Numbered from the stretch's first letter, positions 36,726 to 46,489 are shown. The stretch is DNA of 64,000 bases from Oscillospiraceae bacterium (GCA_902788505.1 CADAKH010000002.1:64001-128000); one strand, 5' to 3'. The notes: generated by a model not told the origin, from the sequence alone. Made by a program: numbers and translations.

Positions 36726-38275
36726 AGATGAAAAGAATCGGAGCATTAATTATCTCAACCGCTGTTGCCGCAACAATGATTGCAGGCTGCGGCAAAACAA
36801 TGACGGAAACAGATCCTACGATCGCACCTTCCGACACTACGGCACAGGCTACGACTTCTGCACCTGCAGAATCATCTGCCGCTCCTTCACAGCCTGAAGG
36901 GCCACAGTCGTTTGAAGAACTTTACGCAAATCAGCTGATCACTTATCTCGATCATCAGTATTATTTTGACGGTGTGGCAATTCCCACTACAGAGTCAAAC
37001 TTCTACTTTATAAATGCGTTCCTCGATCTGAGCAATTACGCATCTATGGGTTATTACCCGTCAACAAATCTCGGATACATCGATCTCGCTGCCGAATATA
37101 CAGGTGAGGAGTATGGTACATACGGCGATTACTTCGTTAAGTATGCTGAGAACTCGATCGAGAGCACATGCATTCTCTGTGCCCGTGCAGAAGCAGAGGG
37201 TGTTACTCTTCCCGAAGAGACACAGACAGCAATTGACGGCATGATGGAAAACATCAGAACAGGCAGCGCTGCAAATGTCGGCATGACACTTGATGAATAT
37301 CTCCAGTTCTATTACGGACCCGGAAATGACGAAACTACATTCAGAAAGGTCCTCGAGAGATATTATCTTGCTGATGAGTATTCAAAGATCTATTGCGAAA
37401 ACTACGAATTCTCCGATGAGGAGAAGAATGTTCCTTATATCAGATACGCTCTTTTCTATGCACCTGATTCAGCTGAGCAGGCAACAAAGGATCAGGCTCT
37501 TGCTGATGCTACAGCAATGAAGGATTCTTGCAAGACGATCGATGATCTTACAGGCCTTGCTGCAACAGCACAGGAGAACGGCACTGTTTACGATCAGGGC
37601 GATATCGCAGTTCCGAGAGGACGTATGGTTCCCAAGTTTGAGGAATGGGCATATGAGGACGGAAGAACTGAGGGTGAGCTTGATATCATCTATGCACCTG
37701 AGTACGGTTACTTTGTAGTCGGTTATCTCGGATTGCAGGAGCAGGCTGCTGATGTTCTCAATCAGATCGCATTGAAGGAACTCAGCGATTCGATCCTTGC
37801 GGAAGTTGATGAAGATATTCACGATTTCCACACTGACGATGTGTTCCTTCCCGCACCCGAAGGCCCTACAGCTACACCTGTTCCGGACAACATCCTGCCT
37901 TCAGACAGCGGTGCTTCATTCGATCCCAATGCAACAGTAAATCCTGCTGCCGTACCTTCAGGTGATACTCAGCAGAACGGCAATATGAGCACAACAGACG
38001 TACTTATCATCGTATTCTTCACACTTGCAGGTGTTGCAATCGTTGCGGTTATCGGAATCCTGATCTACTCTGCGACCAAGAACAAGAACGGTTCATCCGC
38101 TTCATCCAAGCCTTCGAAAAAGGTTTATGACGATGACGAAGACGAGGCTGATGACGATTTTGAGGATGAGGAAGAAGTAGTAAAACCCGCTAAATCCGGG
38201 AAGAACAAGAAGTCCGAACCTGAAGAAGAGACTGAGGACGAAGAAGAGGAAGGCGGAGACGAAGACGAGGACTGA
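36722..38275 (+). CDS. Lipoprotein with PPIC-like foldase domain, C-terminal membrane helix and acidic tail
   Basis: A 517-residue exported protein. A signal peptide ends in a lipobox (TMIAGCGK, Cys near residue 22), followed by a Thr/Ser/Pro linker. The central region is SurA/PrsA-like: helical segment, then a PPIC-type pattern (VPYIRYALFYAP..., DIAVPRGRMVPKFEEWAY, GELDIIYAPEYGYFVVGYLG). Unusually a second hydrophobic helix (TDVLIIVFFTLAGVAIVAV) lies near residue 430-455, followed by a cytoplasmic tail of about 55 residues dominated by Asp and Glu. So it is anchored twice. It probably helps fold exported proteins. Start ATG overlaps the glf stop. A terminator follows. Confidence 0.7.
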   Translation: MKMKRIGALIISTAVAATMIAGCGKTMTETDPTIAPSDTTAQATTSAPAESSAAPSQPEGPQSFEELYANQLITYLDHQYYFDGVAIPTTESNFYFINAFLDLSNYASMGYYPSTNLGYIDLAAEYTGEEYGTYGDYFVKYAENSIESTCILCARAEAEGVTLPEETQTAIDGMMENIRTGSAANVGMTLDEYLQFYYGPGNDETTFRKVLERYYLADEYSKIYCENYEFSDEEKNVPYIRYALFYAPDSAEQATKDQALADATAMKDSCKTIDDLTGLAATAQENGTVYDQGDIAVPRGRMVPKFEEWAYEDGRTEGELDIIYAPEYGYFVVGYLGLQEQAADVLNQIALKELSDSILAEVDEDIHDFHTDDVFLPAPEGPTATPVPDNILPSDSGASFDPNATVNPAAVPSGDTQQNGNMSTTDVLIIVFFTLAGVAIVAVIGILIYSATKNKNGSSASSKPSKKVYDDDEDEADDDFEDEEEVVKPAKSGKNKKSEPEEETEDEEEEGGDEDED

Positions 38276-38301
38276 TCCTTCCGGTTAATCAGATTTTTAA
38301 G

Positions 38302-38349
38302 GGAGTTGCCTTGCGGGTGTTCATTCACTTAAGGGCAGCTCCTTTTTTA
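38302..38349 (+). terminator. Terminator after the foldase lipoprotein
   Basis: GGAGTTGCCTT pairs with AAGGGCAGCTCC (one wobble and one bulge), then TTTTTT. Confidence 0.8.
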
Positions 38350-38364
38350 GGGTTAAGGCCTTTA

Positions 38365-38393
38365 TTTACTTAAAATAAGCATCATGTTAGAAT
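38365..38393 (+). promoter_or_regulatory. gatC: Probable promoter of gatCAB
   Basis: TTTACT at 38365-38370, a 17-bp spacer and TAGAAT at 38388-38393 with an extended TG at 38385-38386, about 50 bp upstream of gatC. Confidence 0.5.
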
Positions 38394-38442
38394 TTTAAGG
38401 TTATAAACATGTATGTATCAGCAGATATAGGAGTGTAATTTC

Positions 38443-38730
38443 ATGGAGATTACAAAAGATCTGGTTCAGTATCTTGAGAGCCTCGGAAGGCTTGAGCTGA
38501 GTCCTGAAGATGAAGAGAAGACACAGAAGGCCCTGGGTGATATCCTGGGTTATTTCGATCAGCTCAGCGAGCTCGATACCGAAGGTGTTGAGCCTTTGAG
38601 CCATGCGGCAGGCGTTTCAAACGTTACGCGTGAAGATGTCATCGCAAATGAAGATATGAGGGATGCGGTATTATCCAACGCACCCGAGACAAAGGACGGT
38701 ACGATCCTCGTGCCGAAGACCTTTGATTAA
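38443..38730 (+). CDS. gatC: Asp-tRNA(Asn)/Glu-tRNA(Gln) amidotransferase subunit C
   Basis: A 95-residue GatC, the small subunit that wraps around GatA and stabilises it. Family features are the N-terminal VQYLESLGRLELSPEDE, ILGYFDQLSELDTEGVEP and the C-terminal NAPETKDGTILVPKTFD. First gene of gatCAB, with AGGAG upstream of the start. Confidence 0.95.
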   Translation: MEITKDLVQYLESLGRLELSPEDEEKTQKALGDILGYFDQLSELDTEGVEPLSHAAGVSNVTREDVIANEDMRDAVLSNAPETKDGTILVPKTFD

Positions 38731-38741
38731 GGGGTGTGTTT

Positions 38742-40238
38742 ATGACTGATATTGAGATCCGCAAATCAGGTGCACTTGAGATAGGTGCTGCAATAAAAGA
38801 AGGAAAGATCACTTCTGTCCAGGCGACAAAGGCTTTCCTTGATGCAATTGATGCAATCGACGGTGATTACAAAACTTATATCACGGTCACAAGAGATGAA
38901 GCTTTGGCTAAAGCTGCAAAAGCTGATGAGGCTATCAGGGCAGGAACTCTGACAGGCCCTCTTGCAGGCGTACCGATCGCCATAAAGGACAACATCTGTA
39001 CAAAGGGAATAAAGACCACATGCGCATCGAAGATGCTCGGAAACTTTGTTCCTCCTTACGATGCAGAGGTAATCCGCAAGATAGAAGATGCCGGAATGAT
39101 CATTCTCGGCAAGACAAATATGGATGAGTTCGCAATGGGGTCAACAACCGAGACCAGTTATTTCGGTGCTACATCCAATCCCTGGGATAAGGACAGGGTT
39201 CCGGGCGGTTCATCCGGCGGTTCTGCCGCATGCGTTGCAGCTGCACTTGCACCGGTTGCACTGGGTTCTGATACGGGCGGATCGATAAGACAGCCTGCAT
39301 CATTCTGCGGCGTAACGGGACTTAAGCCCACATACGGTTCTGTTTCAAGATACGGACTTGTCGCATTCGCATCTTCACTGGATCAGATCGGACCTATTGC
39401 GAGAAAAGCAGAAGACATTGCTGCCGTATATAACATTATCAGCGGCAAGGACCAGAAGGACCAGTCTTCTCTCGAGTCCGAAAAGGTCGATCCCTCTAAG
39501 ATCTCCTCTTACAGCTTTGAGGGTAAGAAGTTCGGTATTCCGGAAGAATATATCGGCGACGGTATTGATGACGACGTTAAGAAGGCTGTTCTTGATGCGG
39601 TTGAAGTCCTTAAGTCAAAGGGCGCATCGGTTGAGTTTTTCCCGATGCCCATCATCAAGTATGCGATCCCGACCTATTACATAATCTGCACGGCTGAGGC
39701 ATGCTCCAACCTGTCGAGATACGACGGCGTTAAGTACGGCTACAGACCGGAAGGTGTGGATGATCTGGGTCAGCTTTATATCAGGTCCAGAAGTGAGGGC
39801 TTCGGTCTTGAGGTCAAGAGAAGGATCATGCTCGGCAACTTCGTTCTCTCCTCAGGTTATTACGATGCTTACTACAACAAGGCATTGAGAGTTAAAAATC
39901 TCATCAAGCAGGCTTTCGACAAGGCATTCGAAAAGTACGATGCAATCCTGGGACCGGTTGCTCCCACGGCAGCTTTGAAGAAGGGCGAGAGCCTTACTGA
40001 TCCTTTGAAAATGTATCTTGGCGATATCTGCACGGTTCTCGTAAATATCGTCGGTATTCCTGCGATGTCCGTACCTTGCGGCTTCACATCGGACGGACTT
40101 CCCGTAGGTCTTCAGATCATGGGCAGGAGATTCGGTGAAGAGACAGTCATAGGTGTTGCATCTGCATATCAGAAGGCTACAGCAGAAGAAGGGTTCGAGA
40201 ACAAGATCCCCGAAGAAGTTTTAAGAGGGGAGGGCTGA
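38742..40238 (+). CDS. gatA: Asp-tRNA(Asn)/Glu-tRNA(Gln) amidotransferase subunit A
   Basis: A 498-residue amidase-signature protein that releases ammonia from glutamine for tRNA-dependent Gln or Asn formation. The Lys of AIKDNICTKG, the cis-Ser and the nucleophile Ser of GGSSGGSAA / GSDTGGSIRQPASFCG form the Ser-cisSer-Lys triad. I chose ATG 38742, preceded by AAGGGG, over an in-frame GTG six bases upstream. It lies 11 bp after gatC and 4 bp before gatB. Confidence 0.96.
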   Translation: MTDIEIRKSGALEIGAAIKEGKITSVQATKAFLDAIDAIDGDYKTYITVTRDEALAKAAKADEAIRAGTLTGPLAGVPIAIKDNICTKGIKTTCASKMLGNFVPPYDAEVIRKIEDAGMIILGKTNMDEFAMGSTTETSYFGATSNPWDKDRVPGGSSGGSAACVAAALAPVALGSDTGGSIRQPASFCGVTGLKPTYGSVSRYGLVAFASSLDQIGPIARKAEDIAAVYNIISGKDQKDQSSLESEKVDPSKISSYSFEGKKFGIPEEYIGDGIDDDVKKAVLDAVEVLKSKGASVEFFPMPIIKYAIPTYYIICTAEACSNLSRYDGVKYGYRPEGVDDLGQLYIRSRSEGFGLEVKRRIMLGNFVLSSGYYDAYYNKALRVKNLIKQAFDKAFEKYDAILGPVAPTAALKKGESLTDPLKMYLGDICTVLVNIVGIPAMSVPCGFTSDGLPVGLQIMGRRFGEETVIGVASAYQKATAEEGFENKIPEEVLRGEG

Positions 40239-40242
40239 TAAC

Positions 40243-41682
40243 ATGAAAGATTATGAGATGGTAATTGGCCTTGAAGTGCACTGCGAGCTCTCGACAGAAT
40301 CAAAGATCTTCTGCGGATGCTCAGCCAAGTTCGGAGGCGAGCCCAACACACATGTATGCGAAGTATGTTCCGGTATGCCGGGCACACTTCCTACGCTCAA
40401 CAAGCAGGTAGTCGAGTATGCCGTCAAGGCAGGACTTGCTCTTAACTGTGAGATCACAAGAAACAACAAGTTCGACAGAAAGAACTACTTCTATCCTGAC
40501 CTTCCGAAGGCATATCAGATATCACAGCTCTACTATCCTATCTGCAGGAACGGTCATGTTGATATCAGGACATCCGAAGGAATGAAGTCCATCGGTATCC
40601 ACGAGATCCACATGGAAGAGGATGCCGGAAAGCTCGTTCATGATCCTGTTACGGGAATGACTATGGTCGATTTCAACCGCTGTGGCGTTCCGCTCCTTGA
40701 GATCGTATCCGAGCCTGACTTCAGATCCGGCGAGGAAGTTATTGCATATCTCGAAAAGCTCAGAGATACAATGCAGTATCTCGGCATTTCCGACTGCAAG
40801 ATGCAGGAAGGTTCCATGAGAGCCGACGTTAACCTTTCCGTAAGGCCCAGAGGCCAGAAGGAGTTCGGCACAAGGACCGAGATGAAGAATATAGCAAGCC
40901 TTAAGGCAATCGAGCGCGCTATCGAATATGAGCGCGACAGACAGATCGACCTCATTGAGGAAGGCGGCAAGGTTGTCCAGGAGACAAGACGCTGGGATGA
41001 TGAGCAGGAGTACACATACTCCATGCGTTCAAAGGAGAATGCACAGGATTACAAGTACTTCCCGGATCCTGACCTCATGCCGATCAACATCTCTGACGAG
41101 TTCCTTGAAAAGGTAAGGTCAGAGCTTCCCGAGTTTGCCGATGCCAAGCGCGAAAGATATATTAAAGAGCTCGGACTTCCCGAATACGATGCCGAGATCA
41201 TCACGGGAACGCCTGCGCTGGTCAAGGTTTTCGAGGCGGCATGCGAAGTAACATCAAAGCCTAAGGACTGCTCCAACTGGCTCATGACAGACCTTCTCAA
41301 GATCGCAAAAGATGCAAAGGTCCTTGCAGCTGACATCGACTTTGACGGCAAGGTCATGGGTAAGATCATCAACCTCGTAAACGAGAATAAGATCAACAGA
41401 AAGTCAGGCCAGAAGGCTCTCGAGGAAGCTTTCCTCAACGGAACTGATCCCGAGAAGTATATAGCTGACAACGGTCTTGCGATGGTATCTGATACAAGTG
41501 CCATTGAGCCTGTCATCAAGGAGATCATAGCAAGCAATGAGAAGGCCGTATCAGGCTATCTCGCAGGAGAAGAGAAGAACCTCACGTTCCTTATCGGCCA
41601 GTCCATGCGTGCCCTCAAGGGCAAGGCAGACCACCAGGTCGTAAGACAGACACTGATCGACCTTCTTAACGGAATGAAATAA
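40243..41682 (+). CDS. gatB: Asp-tRNA(Asn)/Glu-tRNA(Gln) amidotransferase subunit B
   Basis: A 479-residue GatB, which activates mischarged tRNA with ATP and accepts ammonia from GatA. MVIGLEVHCELSTESKIFCGC, VCSGMPGTLPTLN, the RKNYFYPDLPKAYQISQ segment and GRTEMKNIASLKAIERAIEYE-like sequence are hallmarks; Cys residues CGC and CEVC form the zinc site. The C-terminal tail (YqeY-like) contacts tRNA. Its stop overlaps the next start (TAATG). Confidence 0.97.
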   Translation: MKDYEMVIGLEVHCELSTESKIFCGCSAKFGGEPNTHVCEVCSGMPGTLPTLNKQVVEYAVKAGLALNCEITRNNKFDRKNYFYPDLPKAYQISQLYYPICRNGHVDIRTSEGMKSIGIHEIHMEEDAGKLVHDPVTGMTMVDFNRCGVPLLEIVSEPDFRSGEEVIAYLEKLRDTMQYLGISDCKMQEGSMRADVNLSVRPRGQKEFGTRTEMKNIASLKAIERAIEYERDRQIDLIEEGGKVVQETRRWDDEQEYTYSMRSKENAQDYKYFPDPDLMPINISDEFLEKVRSELPEFADAKRERYIKELGLPEYDAEIITGTPALVKVFEAACEVTSKPKDCSNWLMTDLLKIAKDAKVLAADIDFDGKVMGKIINLVNENKINRKSGQKALEEAFLNGTDPEKYIADNGLAMVSDTSAIEPVIKEIIASNEKAVSGYLAGEEKNLTFLIGQSMRALKGKADHQVVRQTLIDLLNGMK

Positions 41683-43025
41683 TGGACACACTGCTAAGCA
41701 TTTTACTGGTCTTATTCTTCGTTCTCGTCAACGCCTTTTTCTCAGGCACCGAGATGGCAGTCATCTCGCTTAACGATGCGAAAATGCATAAGCTTGCCGA
41801 AGACGGCGACAAGAAGGCTTTGCGCGTTATCAAGTTCCTTGATAACCCCGGAAGCTTCCTTGCGACGATCCAGGTAGGCGTTACGCTTGCCGGATTCTTA
41901 TCGTCCGCTTTTGCTGCCAACAGTTTTGCTTCCAAACTGGCGCTTTGGGCCGATCCCGAGTCGCTCCATCCCTGGATGGAATCCTTGTGGACCGTCGTCA
42001 TAACGCTGGTCCTTTCCTATTTCTCACTTGTTTTGGGTGAGCTCGTTCCCAAGCGCATTGCACAGAATTATCCTGAGAAGTGGGCTTTTGCCGCTGCCAA
42101 TATCGTTAAGTTTATCGGCGCGGTCTTAAAGCCGTTCGTATGGTTCCTTACCAAGTCTACGAACTTCATCCTCATGCTTTTCAAGATCGATCCCAACCAG
42201 ACTGATAAGCCGGTTACTGAGGAAGAGATCCGCATGATGGTAGACGTCGGTTCCGAATCAGGCAACATCGAGGATACTGAAAAAGAGATGATCGAGAACG
42301 TTTTCGAGTTCAACGACAAGGAAGTCTCGGAGATCATGACGCACAGGAAAAAGATCGTCTCACTCCCGATCGATGCTGATTACGACGAAGTCATGCGCGT
42401 TGCAAGGGAAGAGAAGTTCACGAGGATTCCTGTCTATAAGGATACGATCGATGACATCATCGGAATCCTTCACATAAAAGACCTTATCGGCATCATGCCG
42501 CCAACGGAAGATGCGCCTTTCAAGCTCGAGAAGTTCATCAGAGAGCCGCTAATCGTCCACGAGACACGTAAGATCTCATCGCTTTTCGGCGAGATGAAGA
42601 ACTGCGGTATGCAGATGGCCGTTATCGTTGACGAGTACGGCGGAACGATGGGAATCGCAACTATTGAGGATATGCTCGAAGAGCTCGTAGGCAACATCAC
42701 CGATGAGTTCGACGATGAAGTTGACGAATTTGTAAGGCTCTCCAACGGTGACTACATCGTAAGGGGTGACATGACTTTAAGCGACCTTGAGGATGTCATT
42801 GACATAGAGCTTACAAACGATGAGTACGATACGATCGCAGGACTTGTCATCTCGCAGCTTGACCGTGTTCCGGAAGAGACGGAAAAGCCTGTAGTCAATT
42901 ACAAGAACCTGAGGATCAAGGTGCTGAAGGTCGAGGAGAACGCTATCGCCAAAGTCCTGATACACATTAATCCCGTTGAAGTTCCGGAAGACGCAAAGGA
43001 AGAGAGTTCCAAAGGCGATGAGTAA
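41682..43025 (+). CDS. CNNM/CorC-family membrane protein with CBS pair
   Basis: A 447-residue protein with an N-terminal DUF21/CNNM transmembrane domain of three to four helices (FFSGTEMAVISLNDAK, LVLGELVPKRIAQNYPEK). Then come an acidic helix bundle, a CBS pair (MTHRKKIVSLPIDADYDEV, MAVIVDEYGGTMGIATIEDMLEELVG) and a C-terminal CorC-type transporter-associated domain (GDMTLSDLEDVIDIEL). Relatives export or exchange Mg2+ or Co2+; older names are hemolysin C-like. It is coupled to gatB by one shared base. Substrate not established. Confidence 0.88.
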   Translation: MDTLLSILLVLFFVLVNAFFSGTEMAVISLNDAKMHKLAEDGDKKALRVIKFLDNPGSFLATIQVGVTLAGFLSSAFAANSFASKLALWADPESLHPWMESLWTVVITLVLSYFSLVLGELVPKRIAQNYPEKWAFAAANIVKFIGAVLKPFVWFLTKSTNFILMLFKIDPNQTDKPVTEEEIRMMVDVGSESGNIEDTEKEMIENVFEFNDKEVSEIMTHRKKIVSLPIDADYDEVMRVAREEKFTRIPVYKDTIDDIIGILHIKDLIGIMPPTEDAPFKLEKFIREPLIVHETRKISSLFGEMKNCGMQMAVIVDEYGGTMGIATIEDMLEELVGNITDEFDDEVDEFVRLSNGDYIVRGDMTLSDLEDVIDIELTNDEYDTIAGLVISQLDRVPEETEKPVVNYKNLRIKVLKVEENAIAKVLIHINPVEVPEDAKEESSKGDE

Positions 43026-43677
43026 GTATGATCTTGTCCTTTACGACCTTGACGGAACGCTCTGGGATTCCATTCCTCTTATAATGGAATGCTTCAAAAA
43101 GGCCTACGAGATCATCTTGGGAGGCACTGACCGCACCGATGACGACCTGATGAGCTATATCGGAAGGCCTCTGGGTGACACTTTCGCGATGCATGACGAT
43201 GAGACAAAAGAGAAGCTCATGAAAGCTTATCTTGATTACAATTGCGCCAGACTCAGGGAGAATGCTGTCCCGATCTTCCCCGGAGTCTATGATTTTCTCT
43301 CGAAAATAAGGACTTCAGGTACTTTGCAGGGTGTAGTGACTTCAAAAAGAGAGACATCCGCGATGATCACGATAGACCTTCTAGAGCTTTCGGGATATTT
43401 CAATACCATGGTTTTCCGTGAGGCGACGGAGCGTGCAAAACCGCACGGCGATCCGCTGATCGAGGCTGCGCGCCGCATGGGGATTACCGATATGAGCCGT
43501 GTTCTCTATGTCGGAGATGCCGTTCCTGATATCCTTTCGGCAAAAGATGCCGGTGCGGATTTCGCCCTCGTAGGGTGGACAAAGATGCCCAGAGCCGAGA
43601 TCGAGAGCCTCATGCCTGATTACATTATCGAGGTTCCGGAGCAACTTCCTTGCATTATCAAGGCCTCCGAATTATAA
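43018..43677 (+). CDS. HAD-family phosphatase, phosphoglycolate phosphatase-like
   Basis: A 219-residue haloacid dehalogenase-type hydrolase. Motif I is YDLDGTLWDS (nucleophile and acid Asp), motif II VVTSKRE, motif III KPHGDP and motif IV YVGDAVPDILSAKDAG. A helical cap (type C1) lies between motifs I and II. It resembles Gph/PpaX, but its substrate is unknown. The start ATG 43018 lies inside the end of the preceding gene (8-base overlap). Confidence 0.85.
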   Translation: MSKYDLVLYDLDGTLWDSIPLIMECFKKAYEIILGGTDRTDDDLMSYIGRPLGDTFAMHDDETKEKLMKAYLDYNCARLRENAVPIFPGVYDFLSKIRTSGTLQGVVTSKRETSAMITIDLLELSGYFNTMVFREATERAKPHGDPLIEAARRMGITDMSRVLYVGDAVPDILSAKDAGADFALVGWTKMPRAEIESLMPDYIIEVPEQLPCIIKASEL

Positions 43678-43726
43678 TGTTTGGTGCTTTTTACTAATAA
43701 ATATATAAAATAAGGTGGGTAGGAAA

Positions 43727-45256
43727 ATGGCAAAGACCTCCAAGTCCAAGTCCGGAAAGTCCAGCAGAACAGTAGCTACAGGCGGTGTGGCTGCGGTAAT
43801 AGTCGTTATCGTCCTTGTTATCGCCTGCTTTTTCACATATATCTCCGGCATACTTCCCAAGACACTTACAGGTGTTTCAATTCAGGAGACTCTCCCCGAC
43901 GGTACAACAAAGACTGTAAAGAATTTCACTGTTCTTGAGACAAACTTCCATTTCAGAGAAGTCTATGATTCATATTCACAGTACGGAATGGTTTCTGAAG
44001 AGCATCTCGATGAGATTTACGATCCCACCAAGAACGAGACATACAGAGACTGGCTTTTGAGAGAGGCTGCAAAGCAGATGAAGACTCTTGCACTTGTTGA
44101 GCGTTCTGCTCAGGAGTCAGGCTTCATTCAGTACTCAAAGGCACGTGTTCTTGCTGCAAAGAACCTTGAGACTCTTGATCTTTACGCAATGATGTACGGA
44201 TTTCCTTCCGGTCAGAAGTATCTTGAGACTCTTTACGGAACAGGTATGACAAGAAGACTTTATACTGATTTCCAGGCACGCGAGATTCTCGTCCAGGAGT
44301 ATGGTGCTTATATGCAGCAGTTCGATCCTGCAATCGTTCCTACTGACGAACAGGTTCAGGCAAGATTCGACGAGAATCCCTACAAGTATTATGAATATGA
44401 CTACAACTACTACTTTGTAGCAGCAGACAAGGATGATGCAGGTCAGGTAGTAGATTACGACAAGTGCGTATCAGCTGCAGAGAAGATCGCCAAGGCTACA
44501 TCAGATTCAGCTTCCTTCAGAAAGGCTGTTATGGCTTATCTCGAGGATAAGGGTGATGAGGATGCTCTCAAGAGTTTTGAGGAAGATGCAGATCCCACAT
44601 TCACAGAGAATGCTACATACTCAATGGCTGCTTATATGTCACCTGAAGTTAAGGACTATATCTTTAGCGACAACAAGGCAGGCGACGTAAAGACAGTAGA
44701 GTCTGATTTCGGTGTTTATGTCGTATACATCGCTGACAAGAGACTTCAGGACACAAAGACAGTTTCTTACAGAGTTCTTACTCTAAGCACAGGTGCAAGT
44801 AGCACAGCTACACCCGAGGAGAATCAGGCAGCTGTCGATCAGACGATCGCTGATGCATCTGCTTACTGTGTACAGGGAATGGATCCTTTCGCTTTCTACA
44901 ATGTCGTTAAGGAGCATTCAACAGACCAAAATGCAGTTATCTCCGGCGGTTACAATGATTCAATAACAGTAGATGCTTTCGAACCTGCAGAAGGCGAGGG
45001 AACAAATAAGGCCGTTAAAGAAGCAGGTGAGTGGCTTTTCGATGACAGCCGTAAGCAGGGTGACATCAAGATCATCGTATCTGATGACCAGAAGACGGTT
45101 AACGTATACTATTTTGAGACATCAAGAACATCCTGGCAGTCAGCTGTCAGAAGCGAGATCATCTCTTCTAATTTCAACAGCTGGAATGCAAGCCTTGAGA
45201 GCAATTCACCTGAATATGTTGTCAACGCAGGTCTTTGCAGATACTTGATTTATTAA
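43727..45256 (+). CDS. Membrane-anchored SurA/PrsA-like foldase
   Basis: A 509-residue protein with a Lys/Ser-rich cytoplasmic start, one membrane helix at about residues 17-40 (GVAAVIVVIVLVIACFFTYI) and a large extracytoplasmic part. The order is a SurA_N-like helical region, then a PPIC-like parvulin segment (SYSMAAYMSPEVKDYIFS..., KTVESDFGVYVVYIADKR) and a second, degenerate parvulin-like segment near the C-terminus (GEWLFDDSRKQGDIKII). It has no lipobox, unlike the foldase at 36722. It probably aids folding of secreted proteins. AGGTGGGTAGGA precedes the ATG. Confidence 0.72.
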   Translation: MAKTSKSKSGKSSRTVATGGVAAVIVVIVLVIACFFTYISGILPKTLTGVSIQETLPDGTTKTVKNFTVLETNFHFREVYDSYSQYGMVSEEHLDEIYDPTKNETYRDWLLREAAKQMKTLALVERSAQESGFIQYSKARVLAAKNLETLDLYAMMYGFPSGQKYLETLYGTGMTRRLYTDFQAREILVQEYGAYMQQFDPAIVPTDEQVQARFDENPYKYYEYDYNYYFVAADKDDAGQVVDYDKCVSAAEKIAKATSDSASFRKAVMAYLEDKGDEDALKSFEEDADPTFTENATYSMAAYMSPEVKDYIFSDNKAGDVKTVESDFGVYVVYIADKRLQDTKTVSYRVLTLSTGASSTATPEENQAAVDQTIADASAYCVQGMDPFAFYNVVKEHSTDQNAVISGGYNDSITVDAFEPAEGEGTNKAVKEAGEWLFDDSRKQGDIKIIVSDDQKTVNVYYFETSRTSWQSAVRSEIISSNFNSWNASLESNSPEYVVNAGLCRYLIY

Positions 45257-45283
45257 TTTTTATAAATAATAAATAAAAGTTAC

Positions 45284-45314
45284 AAGCACCACTTTCACAG
45301 GTGGTGCTTTTTTA
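45284..45314 (+). terminator. Terminator after the SurA/PrsA-like gene
   Basis: Perfect 9-bp arms AAGCACCAC and GTGGTGCTT with an 8-nt loop, then TTTTT. Confidence 0.92.
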
Positions 45315-45395
45315 TTGCTTTTGACAAGTACACTATCGACCTGATTGGTAATAAGATAAACTTGCTTTTTAAAAGCGAATAAGGAGGATAATACT

Positions 45396-46340
45396 ATGAA
45401 AAAAGTATTGGCACTGATTCTCGGCCTTTCTATGTTGCTCGGTATAGCTGCTTGCGGCAAAAAAGTTGAAGTTCCTTCAAAGAGCGATGTAAAGAAAGCT
45501 GCTGCAGAAGAGTATGACATGGACTTCAAGGTCGATTCTGAAGAGGTTTCCAAGGATCAGAAGGAAGCTGAGTGGGTATTGATCTCAAAGGACGGTTCTC
45601 TCGAGGTTACAGTTACATGGAGCGCTAAGAAGCCCGATGATTTCGAGTTCGAAGCAGAAGAGCATCCTGAAGCAACTGAGACAGAGCCTGTTGTTGTAAC
45701 AGAGACATCTGAGGAGACATCCGAGACAACAACTGCTGCTACAACCGCTGCAACTGAGACTTCTGCAAATGCGTCAGAGACAAACGCTTCTGAGACATCT
45801 GCAAACAGCACAGTTAATACAAGCGGCAACCTTTATGTTAACTTCGATGAGATGAACTTCTATGTTAACGGTCAGAAGTTCACACTCGGCAAGACAACAC
45901 TTCAGGAAATGATCGATGCAGGCGTTCCTTTCGATTCCGAAGATATCGAGAATGCAGGCAACAACGTTAAGTCCAACAGTGAGTCTGAAGGCTTCAAGAT
46001 CGTTCTCGGTGATTACTACTATGCAAGAGTTTACTGCATGAACGATACAGACAGCGGCAAGCCCGCAAAGGATTGCTTCATCCACGAGATCTCATGGGAT
46101 GCAAGAGATCAGGAGCAGAACATCCTTTCATTCGACTTCCCTTTCACACTCACAATCGATGAGCTTAAGGCTAACTCCGGTGAGCCTAACAACGATCCTT
46201 TCCACTATGAAGATGGTGACTATATCTCTGATACATTGAGATATACAAAGGATGCTGAAAGATACTTCAATGACAACCAGTATGAATTTGAGTTCCAGAA
46301 GGGTGTTCTTGACGGTGTCCGCATCACATACATTCCTTAA
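45396..46340 (+). CDS. Lipoprotein with Thr/Glu-rich linker
   Basis: A 314-residue exported lipoprotein (signal peptide, lipobox GIAAC, Cys near residue 21). An N-terminal globular segment of about 75 residues is followed by a linker at about residues 90-145 made of Thr, Ser, Glu, Ala and Asn, and then a C-terminal domain of about 165 residues that begins NLYVNFDEMNFYVNGQKFTLGK. I do not recognise either domain. TTGACA at 45321 may be part of its promoter, but no -10 at standard distance is convincing. Flanked by terminators, so monocistronic. Confidence 0.75.
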   Translation: MKKVLALILGLSMLLGIAACGKKVEVPSKSDVKKAAAEEYDMDFKVDSEEVSKDQKEAEWVLISKDGSLEVTVTWSAKKPDDFEFEAEEHPEATETEPVVVTETSEETSETTTAATTAATETSANASETNASETSANSTVNTSGNLYVNFDEMNFYVNGQKFTLGKTTLQEMIDAGVPFDSEDIENAGNNVKSNSESEGFKIVLGDYYYARVYCMNDTDSGKPAKDCFIHEISWDARDQEQNILSFDFPFTLTIDELKANSGEPNNDPFHYEDGDYISDTLRYTKDAERYFNDNQYEFEFQKGVLDGVRITYIP

Positions 46341-46374
46341 TCTACGGAATAGTAATTAATAAAGACTTTATAAC

Positions 46375-46412
46375 GGGAGCTGTTTCATAATGAGACAGCT
46401 CCTGTTTTGTAT
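46375..46412 (+). terminator. Terminator after the lipoprotein gene
   Basis: GGAGCTGTTTC pairs with GAGACAGCTCC (one wobble) around a short ATAAT loop, followed by TGTTTTG. Confidence 0.85.
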
Positions 46413-46441
46413 TGAGAATGCCACTTTATGTTTTGCTGCTG

Positions 46442-46470
46442 TTGACAACCTATCATTCATATAGTATTTT
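46442..46470 (+). promoter_or_regulatory. Promoter of the trp T-box leader
   Basis: TTGACA at 46442-46447, a 17-bp spacer and TATTTT at 46465-46470, about 20 bp before the start of T-box stem I. Confidence 0.55.
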
Positions 46471-46489
46471 TATCTCAATTTAATCAAAC

